Assembly: GCA_051453625.1 (NCBI GenBank)
Contig: JBOZIK010000001.1
Location: forward strand, 19,185,681-19,249,680
Direction: 5' to 3'
Source: Welwitschia mirabilis
Lineage: Eukaryota; Gnetophyta; Gnetopsida; Welwitschiales
DNA length: 64,000 nt
Shown here one piece after another: positions 11,230 to 22,811 of this stretch. A model generated the notes under the pieces. The model was not told the DNA's origin, searched no databases, and saw only the letters and a program-made list of their open reading frames with translations. Within the stretch, counting starts at the first letter, position 1, and every line of letters begins with the position of its first letter. Made by a program: the position numbers and the translations under genes.

Positions 11230-11830
11230 AAGATTTAGAAAAGGAAATAACTAGAAGAACAATGTACAATGCATGAATAAAGGAGGAAAGATAAAGTGCA
11301 AACTAAAGCAAATGAAAAATCAAAGATAAAAAATTTAGTTATAACGTATTAAATTCTGAATCTAAAGGATATAGCTATAAAAGCTCAAAATTAATTGAAA
11401 TAGAATAGAAAATGAGGAGTGAATTTGATGATTTTGAAATGTAAATGTAAAGGATTAATCTAAATTAATCCATTTCTATAACTATTTAAAAAAAGACTCA
11501 AGTTCTAAAAATATAGTAAATGTAATCAAGAGTGCCTATGGAAAATAGAAATTTAATTGCATAGAAAACAATGGTGGTACTAGTTAGGGAAGATGGCAGT
11601 GCTAGTTTTATTAATGATTAGGTATCAATCCTTATGTTTGAGAGCTTGATAGCTAAATTAAAATGTTTGAAGTTTTTTAATAGTTTAGAATAGAATCCAG
11701 TTTTCAAAAATAAAACTTCATATTGATTTTTTATTAAACTCAAAAAACATTACAATAAAGTAGAATGCAAGTACAATGTAGCTATTACAACCAAAAAATA
11801 TAGAGGAAGAAGGGTGAGAGAGAGAAAAAG
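11230..11830 (-). repeat. Module Y, copy 2 (element B)
   Basis: About 600 bp directly repeated at 12921-13510 (shared strings such as 'gattttgaaatgtaaatgta' and 'acatagtaaatgtaatcagg'-like blocks). It lies between the shortened second extra-ORF region and the 3' LTR. Confidence 0.8.
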
Positions 11831-12464
11831 CGAATATGCTCCAATATGTCATGTACATGTCAAAATCGAGTTTGGCTTGTCAAAAACTTAGAGTCTTGGA
11901 AGTTACCGTGATGATGCCATATATGAAGGATAGGGTGATGCAAACATGGTTGAATCATGATGCTAGTGTGGGCCAATAACAGTGCTAGTTAAGATGATAG
12001 ATAGTGATAATATCTAGAAGATGTGATAGATTATAGTGTGGAGGTTGCTGAAAATGTATGTATGTAACTAGCAAAAAGGTTTAGAAAGTTGAGTCATGAG
12101 ATTCTTAATTGTGAAAAATAGCTTGTATTATATTTGCAAGGATTTCAGTCATGAGTTTCCATATTAAAGAAACAAATTTGCCTCTAGGTTCTTTTAGAAA
12201 GGGTAACTAAGATGGAGGAAAAATAAACTAGAGGAGGTTGTAGTAAATTAATGGGATGATGAGGAATGATGATGGTTTTGTATGTCTCATGAGTAAGTAA
12301 AACAAACAAGAATCTAAGAACATGGCCTATTAAATTAAAATGATTTTTAGTTATTTTTTAGTTTGTATTAATGGATCTTTGATCAAAATAATGTAAAGTA
12401 TAGAAATGGTAAGAGCTTACAAGACAAGAATAGACAATAAATCATAACTTATAATTGTTTAAAG
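11831..12464 (-). other. Spacer of element B, probably a shortened second copy of the extra-ORF region
   Basis: No gene is readable. By position (between a second X and a second Y module) it corresponds to the 13511-15214 segment; the part at about 12340-12420 resembles 15110-15180 weakly. Confidence 0.4.
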
Positions 12465-12820
12465 AGAACATACCACTAGGAACCTTCAATTCTAACTTAA
12501 TTTCATTCCTTTTCCTTCTTCTCTCATAGGCATCCAAGTTCAAGCTTTTGCAAATATTCAAAATTTAGTATCACGGTATCTTCTCTACAAGATTTACATA
12601 TTATATAAGAAGGATTTAGTGCTACATTGTAGTAAGCATCTATAGCCCTGATGTAGATGAATGTATCATAAATGAATCATTAGAGCTACATTGCTAGTAG
12701 GCATCCATAATGCTAATGTAGTAAACTAAACCTAATAGAAAAGATTATAAAAATATTTGCTAAAGAGATTCAAGATTATTCTTCATATTTCATGCCCTCC
12801 TCCCATCCTTTTTTTTTTTT
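12465..12820 (-). repeat. Module X, copy 2 (element B)
   Basis: Similar to 15215-15600 and to 5825-6160 in element A, including the two internal units 'agtgctacattg...' and 'gagctacattgctagtaggc'. It ends in poly-T at an assembly gap. Confidence 0.85.
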
Positions 12821-12920
12821 NNNNNNNNNNNNNNNNNNNNNNNNNNNNNNNNNNNNNNNNNNNNNNNNNNNNNNNNNNNNNNNNNNNNNNNNNNNNNNNN
12901 NNNNNNNNNNNNNNNNNNNN
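12821..12920. other. Assembly gap, 100 N
   Basis: A run of exactly 100 N, a placeholder length. The left side ends in poly-T. Confidence 0.99.
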
Positions 12921-13510
12921 GGAAATTAATATAAATAAAAATGTGTAATGTATGACTAAACTAGGAAAGAGAGAATGAAAACTAACACAAATGAAATACT
13001 AAAAATCAAAAAATAAAACTTTAGTTATAATGTCTTAAACTTTTGAATCTAAACAATGTGGTTTAAAAAGCTTAGAAATGATTAAAATAGAACAGAAAAT
13101 AGGAGTAAATTTAATGATTTTGAAATGTAAATGTAAAGGATAAATCTAAATCAGTTAGTCTATGTAAATTTTTAATAGAAACCCAAGTTTAGGAAACATA
13201 GTAAATGTAATCAGGAATGTCTATGAAAAACATTAATATGTTTATGAAAAATAAGACAATGGTACTAGTTAGAGATGCTAGTGATGCTAGCTCTATCAAG
13301 ATTTAGGCATTAATCCTTATATTTTAGAGCCTAACAACCAAATTAACATGTTTGAAGTTTCATGATAGTTTAGAATAAAATATAGTTTTCTAGAAGTAGA
13401 ACTTTACATTAATTTTCTCTTAAACTCAAAAGATATTACAACAAAGCAAGATGCAAGTATAATACACCTATTATAACTAGAAAATACAAATGAATAAGGG
13501 TGAAAGAGAG
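12921..13510 (-). repeat. Module Y, copy 1 (element B)
   Basis: Direct repeat of 11230-11830; it follows the extra ORF on the minus strand. Confidence 0.8.
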
Positions 13511-13529
13511 AAGGTAACAAAAATTTATC

Positions 13530-14595
13530 CCATGGATCTTCTATGAGAATCTAATATTTCTAGTTTTTCATCCATTTCTTTTTGCTTCTTAGATATGTAT
13601 TTTTATTTTTTAACAAGGTTTTTCATCTTTTCCATAATTTTTCAATCTAAAGTTCTCTGAGATTTGGGGACTTCTTCTAGAAATAGATTACTTGAAGTAG
13701 TAGAGAAATGTCTATGAGTGGTAGACGAAGGAGCAAAAGAAGGTGGAGAATAAGGGATATAAAAGGTCTCACCCATAGGAGCTTTTTCCTTTCTTTTTGT
13801 GGTGGGTAAAGAGTATGAAGAAGTAGGAACATGAGAGGGAGAAGGATTTCTTTATTCTTCTTATTGAATTTCTTGGAGGCCCTCTAGAATCCAATCCTGA
13901 TTCTTACACTTTCCAAGTTGAGTAATATTTTTAGGGGTGATGGTCTTAATGAAGATTTTATCCTATTCCTTAAAGTCTAAGGTGTGATCTAAGGCATTGT
14001 AGATTAGGTTTAAAACTAAGCAAGGGAGAAAAAGATTACTTTTATAACCCATATTATTAGCTATAATAGAAAAGAGGCATCTGGAAACATTAAAGAATAT
14101 GCTATATTAGATAATCCTAATCATATCAGGGTGACTACTATAGGCATCAGTTACATGAGAAGTGGGTAAAACATTTCAAATAATGAATCTAAAAAGTGAA
14201 ACTTGGTTTTTGTAAAGGTATTTACAAGGTAGGGCTCCTTTTCTATCAAAATCATAATCAACATTAAGAGTAGCATAATAATAGCTAAGGGATTTGGTAA
14301 TCATGTAAGGCAAACCATCATGGTGTTCTACTCCTAATAAAGCTTCTACATCATTCAAAGAAATAACAAATGAAGTGTATCAAATATAGGAGTAGATTAT
14401 CTAGGGATCAACTTCATTAATTATTGCATTCTTATAGAACTCCAAAATAAGCTTTGGGAAGTTACAGGTATCATTCTCTTTAAGCAAATAGTTTTGGTTC
14501 CTTACCTAAATCTTATCAAGATAAAAGGATGTAAATAAGGTAAGGAATGATGTGAAGATGTCTTCCTTTAAAAAGAGGCCTACCCTTCCACTCAT
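13530..14595 (-). pseudogene. Element B extra ORF (plant-transposon-protein-like)
   Basis: A decayed minus-strand frame of about 355 codons starting with MSGRVGLFLK at 14595. The middle part (14358-14176 is open) includes LNDVEALLGVEHHDGLP, then a segment with NVLPTSHVTDAYSGHPDM and a hydrophobic stretch near 14080-14000. The C-terminal third is Ser/Pro-rich (about 13850-13700) and then Lys/Glu-rich, possibly coiled coil (13660-13570). This architecture resembles the uncharacterised 'putative plant transposon protein' ORFs carried by many Athila/Tat elements; function unknown. At least seven stops. It sits downstream of the pol remnant and before the 3' modules, where such extra or env-like ORFs are usually found. 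Confidence 0.55.
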
Positions 14596-15214
14596 GATAG
14601 CCTAAAAAATAGAATAGAAGAAAGAAAAAAAAATGAAAAATAAAATAAAAATAGAAATGAAAGTTAATAAGGTAAAAAATAAAGTGAAAGGAGAATAGAT
14701 GAACTTCTAAAATGAGACTAATCTTACTAATGATCTGAAAACCAAAAGGAAATCTAAAAAATATTGTAAGAGAGAATTCGACATGGAAAAAGATAGATAG
14801 ACAATAGTGCAGTTGATTTGGAAATCACAAGTTTTTATAGAAAATGAGTGAAATGAATGCCATTAGACGATAAGATCTTATCAATTTTCTAGATTGTTTT
14901 TTTCTTCTTTTTTTTGGATCTAGACATGAATAGAAGAGTTAAATCATAGAAAAACACAATGTGTTTGTTAATGTACTTTTCATAAAAGGAAAAAAGTTAA
15001 AGGATTATGGATTATAATGAATAATAAAAGTAAGTGAAAATGTGATGAAGTGGATGAATGAATGCATTCTAAGAATAAATGAGATAAGATGAAAATACAA
15101 GCTAATGGCATTTATTTATTTACATAATTTGGGTAGATCCTTTACCAAGACAAAGAAAACTCTAAGTCAGTAAATCCTTACAAAATCACAACTAACTAAA
15201 GAATGTCAAATCCA
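14596..15214 (-). other. Leader before the extra ORF of element B
   Basis: Non-coding, colinear with 5077-5824 in element A (shared block around 15120-15160 and 5735-5770: 'gggtagatcctttaccaa' versus 'gggttgatcctttgccaa'). Confidence 0.6.
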
Positions 15215-15600
15215 ATCATTAGAACAAACAAACACAAGATTTCTCCAATCCAAACTTAATTTTATTTCTTTCTCTTCTTCTTTCATGGGCATCCAAGTTT
15301 CAAGCATTTGATCATATTGAGCATTCAGTGTTGTGGTACCTCCTTCCAATAGATTTAGCTTGTTGTACAAGAAGGATTTAGTGCTACATTACTAGTAGGT
15401 GTCTATAGCCCCAATGTAGATGAATGTATCAGAAATGAATCATTAGAGTTGAATTACTAGTAGATGTCCATAGCCTCGATGTAGTTAAGTAAACCCAATA
15501 GAAAAGATCATTAAAAAAAATGTGCTAAAGAGCTTCAAGATTTGTCTTGATATTTCTTGCTCTTATTATTTTTGTTTTTTTTTTTATTCATAACACATGA
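15215..15600 (-). repeat. Module X, copy 1 (element B)
   Basis: Contains two tandem units of 66 bp starting at 15383 and 15449, each with 'attactagtag'. Matching modules are at 12465 and 5825. Confidence 0.85.
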
Positions 15601-15919
15601 AAGGGGATCATTGGCTCATTAGCCTAATAGAGAAAGTAATATCATCCCCCTAAATGATTTGAAATAAAGAAGAAACTAAGAAAAAATAAAATCCACCTTT
15701 TTCCTTTGGTTCCAAATTGAGACCTCTAAATTCATGAAAAATTTAATGAAGAACTCAAACATTTAAAGGATAAGTTAATAAAAAAATAAAAACTCATAAT
15801 ATTTCAACTAAGATTTGAAAAGATAAAATATGTCTTTATTCATGATTTAAAGGAAATAGCATTAACCAGAATCAGTGAGTCTCATGAACTCATAAGATGA
15901 TGGAAGGGGTGGAAGATGA

Positions 15920-16278
15920 CACATGGAATCGATTAAACATTCCATTTTCTATTCTTATTCAATAAAACATAGCTAATACTATTGAGTTTTGTTTATATTA
16001 CATTCCATTTTTATATTATAGTATGTAATTATGCTCATCCACTATAAATAGTGTTGATCATTTCCAATTCCCTACTTTCTAGAATCATACCCCTATATTT
16101 GTTTCAATTCCCTATTTTCTGGGATCACATTCTTACATTTGATGTATAAATATAACCATCTAAAATGTTTTTAGTGGTGCTGCATAGTAATGATATTGAT
16201 AATACAATTATTACACCCACAACTATTTGATTCAAAAAATATATCAGAACATTTCTCTGGTTTTTCATTTTTGTAACA
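15920..16278 (+). repeat. 5' LTR of the copia element
   Basis: About 359 bp, matching 20555-20919 along its length (for example 'gatcatttccaattccctac'). It ends in gtaaca, directly before the primer site. The first few bases are eroded, so the outer edge is approximate. Confidence 0.9.
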
Positions 16279-16281
16279 TAA

Positions 16282-16294
16282 TGGGAATAGAGCC
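16282..16294 (+). other. Primer-binding site of the copia element
   Basis: tgggaatagagcc, a decayed form of tggtatcagagcc, the complement of the initiator tRNA-Met 3' end used by most plant copia elements. It lies three bases after the LTR. Confidence 0.8.
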
Positions 16295-16379
16295 ACCACT
16301 AAAGGAAGGCTAAAAGGGCTGCAATGAAGACAGAGGAAGCAAGAAGAAGGTAGTCTTTTTTTTTTCAATGGCTACTTTA

Positions 16380-17340
16380 TTAAAAATTAACATTACATTA
16401 GCACCAAATTTGATGGGGCATGTTTTCAAATTTAGCAAAAATAAATGGAGATCTTCCTTTAACTTAAATATGTATGAAACATAGTAAAAAATGGAGTGTA
16501 TCAGGATTCATTGTAGGATGTAACTGAGGAAGAAAAGAATAGGAAAATTGAAGGAGAAAATAAAGATAAGAAAATAAGGTTTATCTTATTTATAGGATTA
16601 GAAAGTTGTAAGGAAGTATTAGAGAAGGCAACAGATGCATTAAGCATTAGGCAAATCTAGGAGGATTTGGAATCCAATCATATTGGTACCAAAGCAACAT
16701 GAAAATTCATAATCCAAGCATTAAAAAGGGAATATAAGACATTAAATATATCATGAGAGGATATAGTAATGCAGTATATGAACAAGTTGTTCCATATCAA
16801 AAGAAAGCTAGGGATAACTAGTGCAATACTCAAAGAGGAAGACTTCATTAAAAGGGCTATAAGAGGTTTGCATTCTAAATTTATTAATATAATTACGTGG
16901 TTCAAACATATAGATGTAATTTAGAATATAATTCTCTAGCAATACATGAGAGCATATTTTCTTTGGCTTCTAAAAGGAAAGATGAATTACTGCTTACAAA
17001 TGCAGAAGTCTTCTAAATAAGAGGAAGATCATGTGAAGATAGGAATCAAACTAGAGGCCATAAAGGAGAAAGAGGACATGGTAGAGATTGGAATCAAGAG
17101 AGGCATTAAAGACATCATGTGATATTATAGAATTATGGTAAGAAAATATAAAGTTAAGATAATTACCATTTAGCTCATCTCAATAGGGGAGATGGCTTTA
17201 GAAGAGGTGTCAGAGGTGAAAGATGTTAAGGAGAAAAATGGAGAGAATATAGAAAGTTTTATAATGATGGAAAATTTGGGTATTATAAAAGGAATTGTTG
17301 GTATCAAAATGGATCAAGAGAATAAGATCCATCTTCATCA
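16380..17340 (+). pseudogene. Copia gag
   Basis: A decayed plus-strand gag. The C-terminal part is recognisable: an Arg/Gly-rich stretch (about 17020-17230, with RGHKGERGHGRDWNQ) followed by a zinc-knuckle remnant at about 17256-17315 reading FYNDGKFGYYKRNCW, where the family has CYNCGKFGHY..DCW. Two Cys and the His have been lost. The N-terminal part is too eroded to read confidently. Confidence 0.7.
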
Positions 17341-17429
17341 AAATTAGAAGAACAAATTGGTAATTTACATAAAGAAATCGAGTTTCCAGATGTAGAGAGT
17401 TACATGGCTAGGGTTATTCTAGCAAAAAT

Positions 17430-17760
17430 AAGAATTATATCTTGAATTGATAGTGTATTCACACATCATGTGACAGGTAATCTTTATTATTTTAAATATT
17501 TAACAAAATTTAATGCAGGAACAGTGCCATTTAAGGGAAAAAACTATGTAAAGATTATGGGAAAAGGTACAATAAGGGTTAAGATGATAACTAGGAGAAC
17601 ATCATTCATTAAAGGTGCGTTGTATGTTCCTCTCTTAACTGATAATTTATTAAGTGTATGTCAATTAGGTGATAAAGGTTATTTAATTTCTTTTAAGAAG
17701 GGCATCTACAAGATTACAAATAAAAACTTGGAAGAAGAAATTATTGCAAAAAGCACATGA
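17430..17760 (+). pseudogene. Copia protease
   Basis: The active-site region reads IDSVFTHHVTGN where copia proteases have IDSG..HHMTGN, so the catalytic DSG is now DSV. The downstream frame (17470-17757) is open for 96 codons and carries the hallmark VKIMGKGTI and ALYVPLLTDNLLSVCQL. It would have processed the polyprotein. Inactive because of the Gly-to-Val change and a stop upstream. Confidence 0.9.
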
Positions 17761-17849
17761 AATTCAAGTTTGTATTACTTAAATATAGAAAAAGCCCATG
17801 CAAATTTGTAGTCCATTATAAATCAGATGATTTTCATATTTAAAAGGTG

Positions 17850-18720
17850 CATCAAATATATGGACATCTTCAAATTGGAAGTTTGAATAAGAAGATAGTA
17901 AAACAAAGTGTTTTTGGATTAGAGCAATATCAAGAATTAAGAAATCTAGAATGTCATAGCTATGATTGATGTAAGATTGTTATAAACCTCATCTAAAACA
18001 ATCATAGGGCTATAAAACACCATTAAAATATGTATTTGTTAATGTATGTGGACCAATAATTATTCCAATTTTAGTAGGTAATAAATATTTTCTTGTAATT
18101 AGTGATGATTATACTAGATTTACCTAGGTTTATTTTATGAAAGAAAAGTCTAAAATCATAGCATTGCTTAAGAAGTGGACTTAGAAGTAGAAAAATAAAG
18201 CAAGTTTTGTGTTAAAAGAATCAGAACTAATAATGGAGGATAATTCCAATCAAAGGGGCTAGAAAAATTTTATGCCAATAAAGGTATTACATGTAAATGA
18301 ACTAAGCCTTACAATCCTCCTCAAAATGGGATTATTAAGCAAAAAAATAGGACACTAGTGACTATGACCTAAACCATATTACAGCATGCAAGATTGCCAT
18401 AAAAGTTTTGGATAGATGTAATTTTTACAGTAGTTTATCTAAAAAATTAAACCATCAGTTCACAAGATATAATGCATACTCCTTATGAAAATTAGTATGG
18501 TAGAAAACCTAACATAGCACATTTAAGAACCTTTGGATGCATATGTTATATGTTTAAATAAGAGAAGAAGTTAGATAAATTTGATACTAAAGGAAGGAAA
18601 TGCTTATTTCTAGGATACTCTATTTCTTGTCAAGGATATAGGGTCTATGATGTGGAAGGAAAAAAACATCTGCCTCTAATCATGTGATTTTTTGATAGGA
18701 TCAAGTTTTAGATCCAAGAG
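17850..18720 (+). pseudogene. Copia integrase
   Basis: The pre-integrase zinc domain begins with VHQIYGHLQIGSLNK (about 17850) and includes C..C at about 17950-17975. The core follows: VFVNVCGP (18033-18056), GNKYFLVISDDYTRF (about 18080-18124), RTNNGG (18227-18241), PYNPPQNGIIKQKNRT (about 18310-18355), then FWIDVIFTV. The catalytic triad D, D, E is replaced by N, N, K, all by G-to-A changes. It would have inserted the cDNA. Clearly dead. Confidence 0.9.
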
Positions 18721-19219
18721 AACTTCCAAATTTACAATTAATTGGAAGAGAAGAAACACCTTATTATAAAGTGTCAATAGCAATTATGCCACTAGATGTA
18801 ACTGAAGAGGTTAAACAGTAGGAACAACATTAATTTGTGTAAAAGCAAAACCTAATAAGAGTTATAGATGTAGCTTAGGATGTTTTAGGAGGTGAAAATA
18901 GTCTTTAACAATATAATCAAAAGATTCCCAATGTCATAGGAATTGCAAATACCATTCAAGAGTCTATTATTATTACTCAAGGCCCCACACTTGAAGAAAG
19001 AAATTCAATAAGAGGTAAGTATAGTAGAATTTGAAAATATATTGATTTAGAAAATATTGTTATAGGGAAATTTGAGAACATGACATATACAAGAGGAATG
19101 GACTAGCTCACTGTGTGTAATATATGTGTCAACACATGTGAATGAATCTATCCATGATAAAGGATGAATAAAGTAATGAAAGATAAGTTAACTTAAATAC
19201 AAAAAAATCAAACTTGAGA

Positions 19220-19860
19220 GCTGTGTGATTTGCATTTTGGAAAGAATGCAATTGATATAAAATGGATCTTGATAAGAAAATAGGACATAAATGAAAATCT
19301 CAAAATACTCAAAGCTAGAATTATTACTAAAGGCTTTATACAAAAAAGAGGAATCTATTACAATGAACCATTTATACCAGTAGCTAGAATGGAGATCATT
19401 TAAACATTTCTAGCCACTGCTTCTTAACGCAAATGAAAGAAGTAACAAATGGATGTAAAGTCGGCATTTTTACATGGTCAGATGAGAGAATAAGTTCATG
19501 TTCATCAACCACTAGGATTAGGTATACCTATAAAGTAAGACAAGTTTGCTGATAATACATTATATAGATTTGAAAAGAAATCTAAAATCTTATTTGTTAT
19601 CTCTTATGTTGATGACCATATTTTTTTGTAAAAACTATCTACAACTAGTTGATAAATTCAAATGTATTGTGAAATTAGAATTTGAGATGATAAATATGAA
19701 TCTCTTAAATAATTTTTAGGGCCTTAAAATTCATCAACATAATGGAATCATGAAGATTTCTCACAAGAACTACACCTTAAATCTCCTAAATTGCTTTTGG
19801 ATTTCAAAGCTGTAAATCATGTTCATCTCCTATGTTGTTGAGAGAAAAACCTAATAAAAA
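19220..19860 (+). pseudogene. Copia reverse transcriptase (internally deleted)
   Basis: The N-terminal block reads NAIDIKWILIRK, then KARIITKGFIQKRGIYYNE and PFIPVARME, then QMDVKSAFLHGQM and HQPLGLG (about 19230-19540). The catalytic YVDD is intact (ISYVDDHIF, about 19599-19625). The segment between (family: ..VYRLKKALYGLKQAPRAW..) is missing, a deletion of roughly 40 codons. The palm/thumb part follows (LGLKIHQHNGIMKIS, about 19720-19765). Confidence 0.93.
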
Positions 19861-19889
19861 TAGTAGTGATGTACTAGTTGATGCTAGAA

Positions 19890-20540
19890 AATATAGAGAA
19901 GCCATTAGGCCTTTGATATACCTTATAGCTGCAACACTAGATATATAGTATTCAGCGGTTGTAGCAGCTAGATTCATGAGTACACCAAATGAAAGACATT
20001 AGCAATTAGTAAAAAGAATCTTACACTACATCACAGGAACCATAGGATATTCATTACTTTATGGACATTATGAAAAACATACACTCAATATCTATTGCAA
20101 AGTAGATTAGGGTGGATGCTGTGATACTTTAGAAAGCACAAGTGGAAATTTGTTTATATTTGGAAAAAGTCTCATTTATTACAGTTCTCAAGAGCAAGAT
20201 ATGTTTTCTTAGTCAATAGTAGAGGTAGAGTATGTATCTATCACTAAATAAGAGCAAGAACTTATGTGGTTATAAAAATTATTTGTAGGCCTTCGATTTC
20301 CTATTAAAGAATGAGTACAGATCTTATGTGACAATCGTAGTTTAGTTGCTATAGGATACAATCTAGTGCTTCACCAATGAACTGAGCATTCTGATCTTAG
20401 ATATCAATTTATTTATGAAGCTATTATAAGGGGATTAGTATCATGAATATATATTCCTACATATTATCAACTTATTGATTTTACCCCAAAGTCATTAGCT
20501 ATATCATTCTTGAATAAGACACTCAAGATGCTACATATTA
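19890..20540 (+). pseudogene. Copia RNase H
   Basis: Reads ARKYREAIRPLIYLIAAT, RFMSTPNERH, KRILHYITGTIGYSLLYG, then a D*GG site (family DWAG), STSGNLFIFGKSLIYYSS, VEVEYVSITK and QILCDNRSLVAIGYN. This is the standard C-terminal module of copia pol, which removes RNA from the hybrid. Several Trp or Gln codons have become stops. Confidence 0.93.
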
Positions 20541-20544
20541 TAAT

Positions 20545-20554
20545 AAAGGGGAAG
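20545..20554 (+). other. Polypurine tract of the copia element
   Basis: aaaggggaag, directly before the 3' LTR. Its position suggests that the 3' LTR starts at 20555 with TA, a mutated TG. Confidence 0.7.
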
Positions 20555-20919
20555 TAGTAATACATGGAATTAGTTAAACATTCCATTTTTTATTCTTATT
20601 CAATAGAAAATAGCTAATACTATGCAATTCTATTTGTATTATGTTCTATTTTTAAATTATTTTATGTAATTATGCTCATCTGCTATGAATAGCATTGATC
20701 ATTTCCAATTCCCTACTTTTTAGAATCATACCCCTGCATTTATTTCAATACCCTATTTTCTGGGATTACATTCTTACATTTGATGTGCAAATATAACCAC
20801 ACGAAATGTTTTTAATATGGCTGCATAGTAATGATATTGATAATATAATTATTGCACCCACTAATATTTGATTTAGAAAATATATAAGAACATTTCTCTA
20901 GTCTATTATTTTTGCAACA
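20555..20919 (+). repeat. 3' LTR of the copia element
   Basis: About 365 bp pairing with 15920-16278. Differences between the two copies are mostly transitions. It ends in gcaaca. Confidence 0.9.
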
Positions 20920-21009
20920 AATGAAATGTAGGTGATGATGGATTATATGAAGGTAACTTAGATGAGTGTAAGTGGCTAAAATATAGATGTGTTGGATGGA
21001 AATGAAGCA

Positions 21010-21470
21010 TCCTTGAATACATGAGGTTTTTTCATGGTTTGATTTGAGCTTCCTAAAGCCAAAGCAGGTAAATCCAATTCAAGTGTATTTGATAAAATTA
21101 AGTTATGTTCACAAGTTTAGTGTGTACTCATGGATGAAGGTGAAAAAAAAAAACAAGATTAAAAGAACAGGATGGTTAAACAAGTGATGAATTAGACTTA
21201 GAAATGTTATCATTACAAGACTCCACACATGATTTAAAAAATTCAAAAAGGGTATGAGGAGAATACTCCTTAAAGATTACACATTCCAAATCATGAAAGG
21301 ACCATCCTATTCCTTTCTCTTGCTTAACTAACAAATATTGTAAAATGTTTCCTTTGATAAAGGCATAGATGAAGAAACCAATGGATTAAGAGGGTCATCA
21401 TCAAAGACATATCTTAAATTATTAATAAGAAATTCCATATCATAATAAGAATTATTATCATGTAAATCAA
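21010..21470 (-). pseudogene. Element B pol linker
   Basis: Minus-strand remnant with KGIGWSFHDLE (about 21320-21285), the segment that precedes reverse transcriptase in Athila-type pol. RT itself does not follow; the element passes into module X (with the copia insertion in between). It matches the A segment at 6705-7010 in position. Confidence 0.5.
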
Positions 21471-21599
21471 AACCCAAAGAAGATGAAATAGAAAGAATGT
21501 TTTACTCATAGGAAGGATGATCAATATCATCAAAGATTTAATAAACTCCACTTATTTCTAATCCTCATATTGCTTTATAGTATTAAAAATGTTCAATTC

Positions 21600-22081
21600 A
21601 ATAATCATGTTTTCCAAGAAAATATTCATAAGATCATTCCTACAGTGGATAAGAGCATTATAATTAGCAAGGAAAGGTCTCTATAAGATAATAGGAATGA
21701 TATGGTTTCTAGTCTTTTTCATCTCCAAAACTACAAATTCTGCTGGAAAGTAGCAATTTTTACTTAGATAATCACATTCTCTACTATGCCCAAAAGTGCT
21801 TTCAAGGAATTATTAGCCTATTGTAATTGCAGTTTAATATCTTTGAGATCATTTAAATCAAGTTCCTTGTAGATACTATACGGTAAAATATTAACATTAG
21901 CTTTAAGATCTAATAAGGCTTGTTGGAAATTTGTGTTACCAGTAGTGATGGATATTGTAGGGAATCTTGGATATTTGTATTTTAAAGGGATTTGGATTTG
22001 AATGATAGCACTAGTTTGTTGAGCAAGGAAGGCTTTACTCTTTACATTCATTCTTCTTTTAACAGTGCTTAGATCTTTCAA
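21600..22081 (-). pseudogene. Element B aspartic protease
   Basis: The open frame 22081-21818 contains IQIPLKYKYPRFPTISI, then ALLDLKANVNILPYSIYKEL, the N-terminal half of a gypsy retropepsin. The catalytic motif DLGAS is DLKAN here, by G-to-A changes. Remnants of the second half follow towards 21600 (the reading corresponding to PIILGRPFL lies at about 21700-21650). Would process Gag-Pol; inactive. It is colinear with the A protease at 7259-7640. Confidence 0.88.
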
Positions 22082-22811
22082 GAATCTAGCATAAGAAGGG
22101 ACTTGTTTAATTGCTTTTAAATGAGGGATATTGATTTTTACTTCCTTAAAAATTTATAGTGCTTCTTGTTATTTCATACTCAAGTAATTATGTCTAAGTT
22201 ATTAAGGAAATGGTATGGATTCCTTATAAGTTTAGATAACTTTCTTATCTTCATGTTTCTCCTCTACCTTTTTCTTAAATTTAGGCTCATGTTGTTGTAC
22301 TTATTCTTCTTAGGATTATTTTTCTTCTAACTCCTTTTTTATTTCTTTCCTACTTCTTAATTGTGTGACTTTGGTTTGCTTGATTTATGTATATTTTGTC
22401 AACTTATAACTACTAAGGTTAGGCTCATGTATAGTAGGAATCTTTCCCTTCTCACATTGATTAAGTGATGTAAGGATATGGGTAGTGGTTTAACTTAGTT
22501 GATTCATTCCTTGTTCTAACTTTTACAATGTGGAAGATATTTATTGGTAAAAGTATTATTGAGATGCATTATTGTGATGTTGGAATTTCATGAAATTTTA
22601 ATATATGATTTTTAAAGAGTTGGAAGTTAGAGGAGGGTTTGAAGTATTAGGTTGACTATATGAGGCTTGGGTAATGTTTTCTTATTTCCATGAAAAGTTT
22701 GAATGGTTTCTCCATTTATGATAGGTGTTGGAGTAGGAATTATTGGTTCTTTGATTGTACCATTATTGTCTTATAGCATTAACTTATTCTTTCACTACTT
22801 CTTGAAACATA

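Larger units (their letters stand above)
15920..20919 (+). mobile_element. Ty1/copia element nested in element B
   Basis: Complete but dead plus-strand element: 5' LTR, tRNA-Met-type primer site, gag, protease, integrase, reverse transcriptase, RNase H, polypurine tract, 3' LTR, in the standard copia order. It interrupts B between the pol linker and module X. Element A shows the empty site at about 6537-6580. A candidate target duplication is gatga (15915-15919) and aatga (20920-20924), one mismatch. All frames carry stops. Confidence 0.95.

Noticed and set aside
12757-12948. Open frames spanning the 100-N gaps at 12821, 34936 and 47482
   Set aside because: Artefacts of N; the readable parts are poly-T, microsatellite or tandem array.
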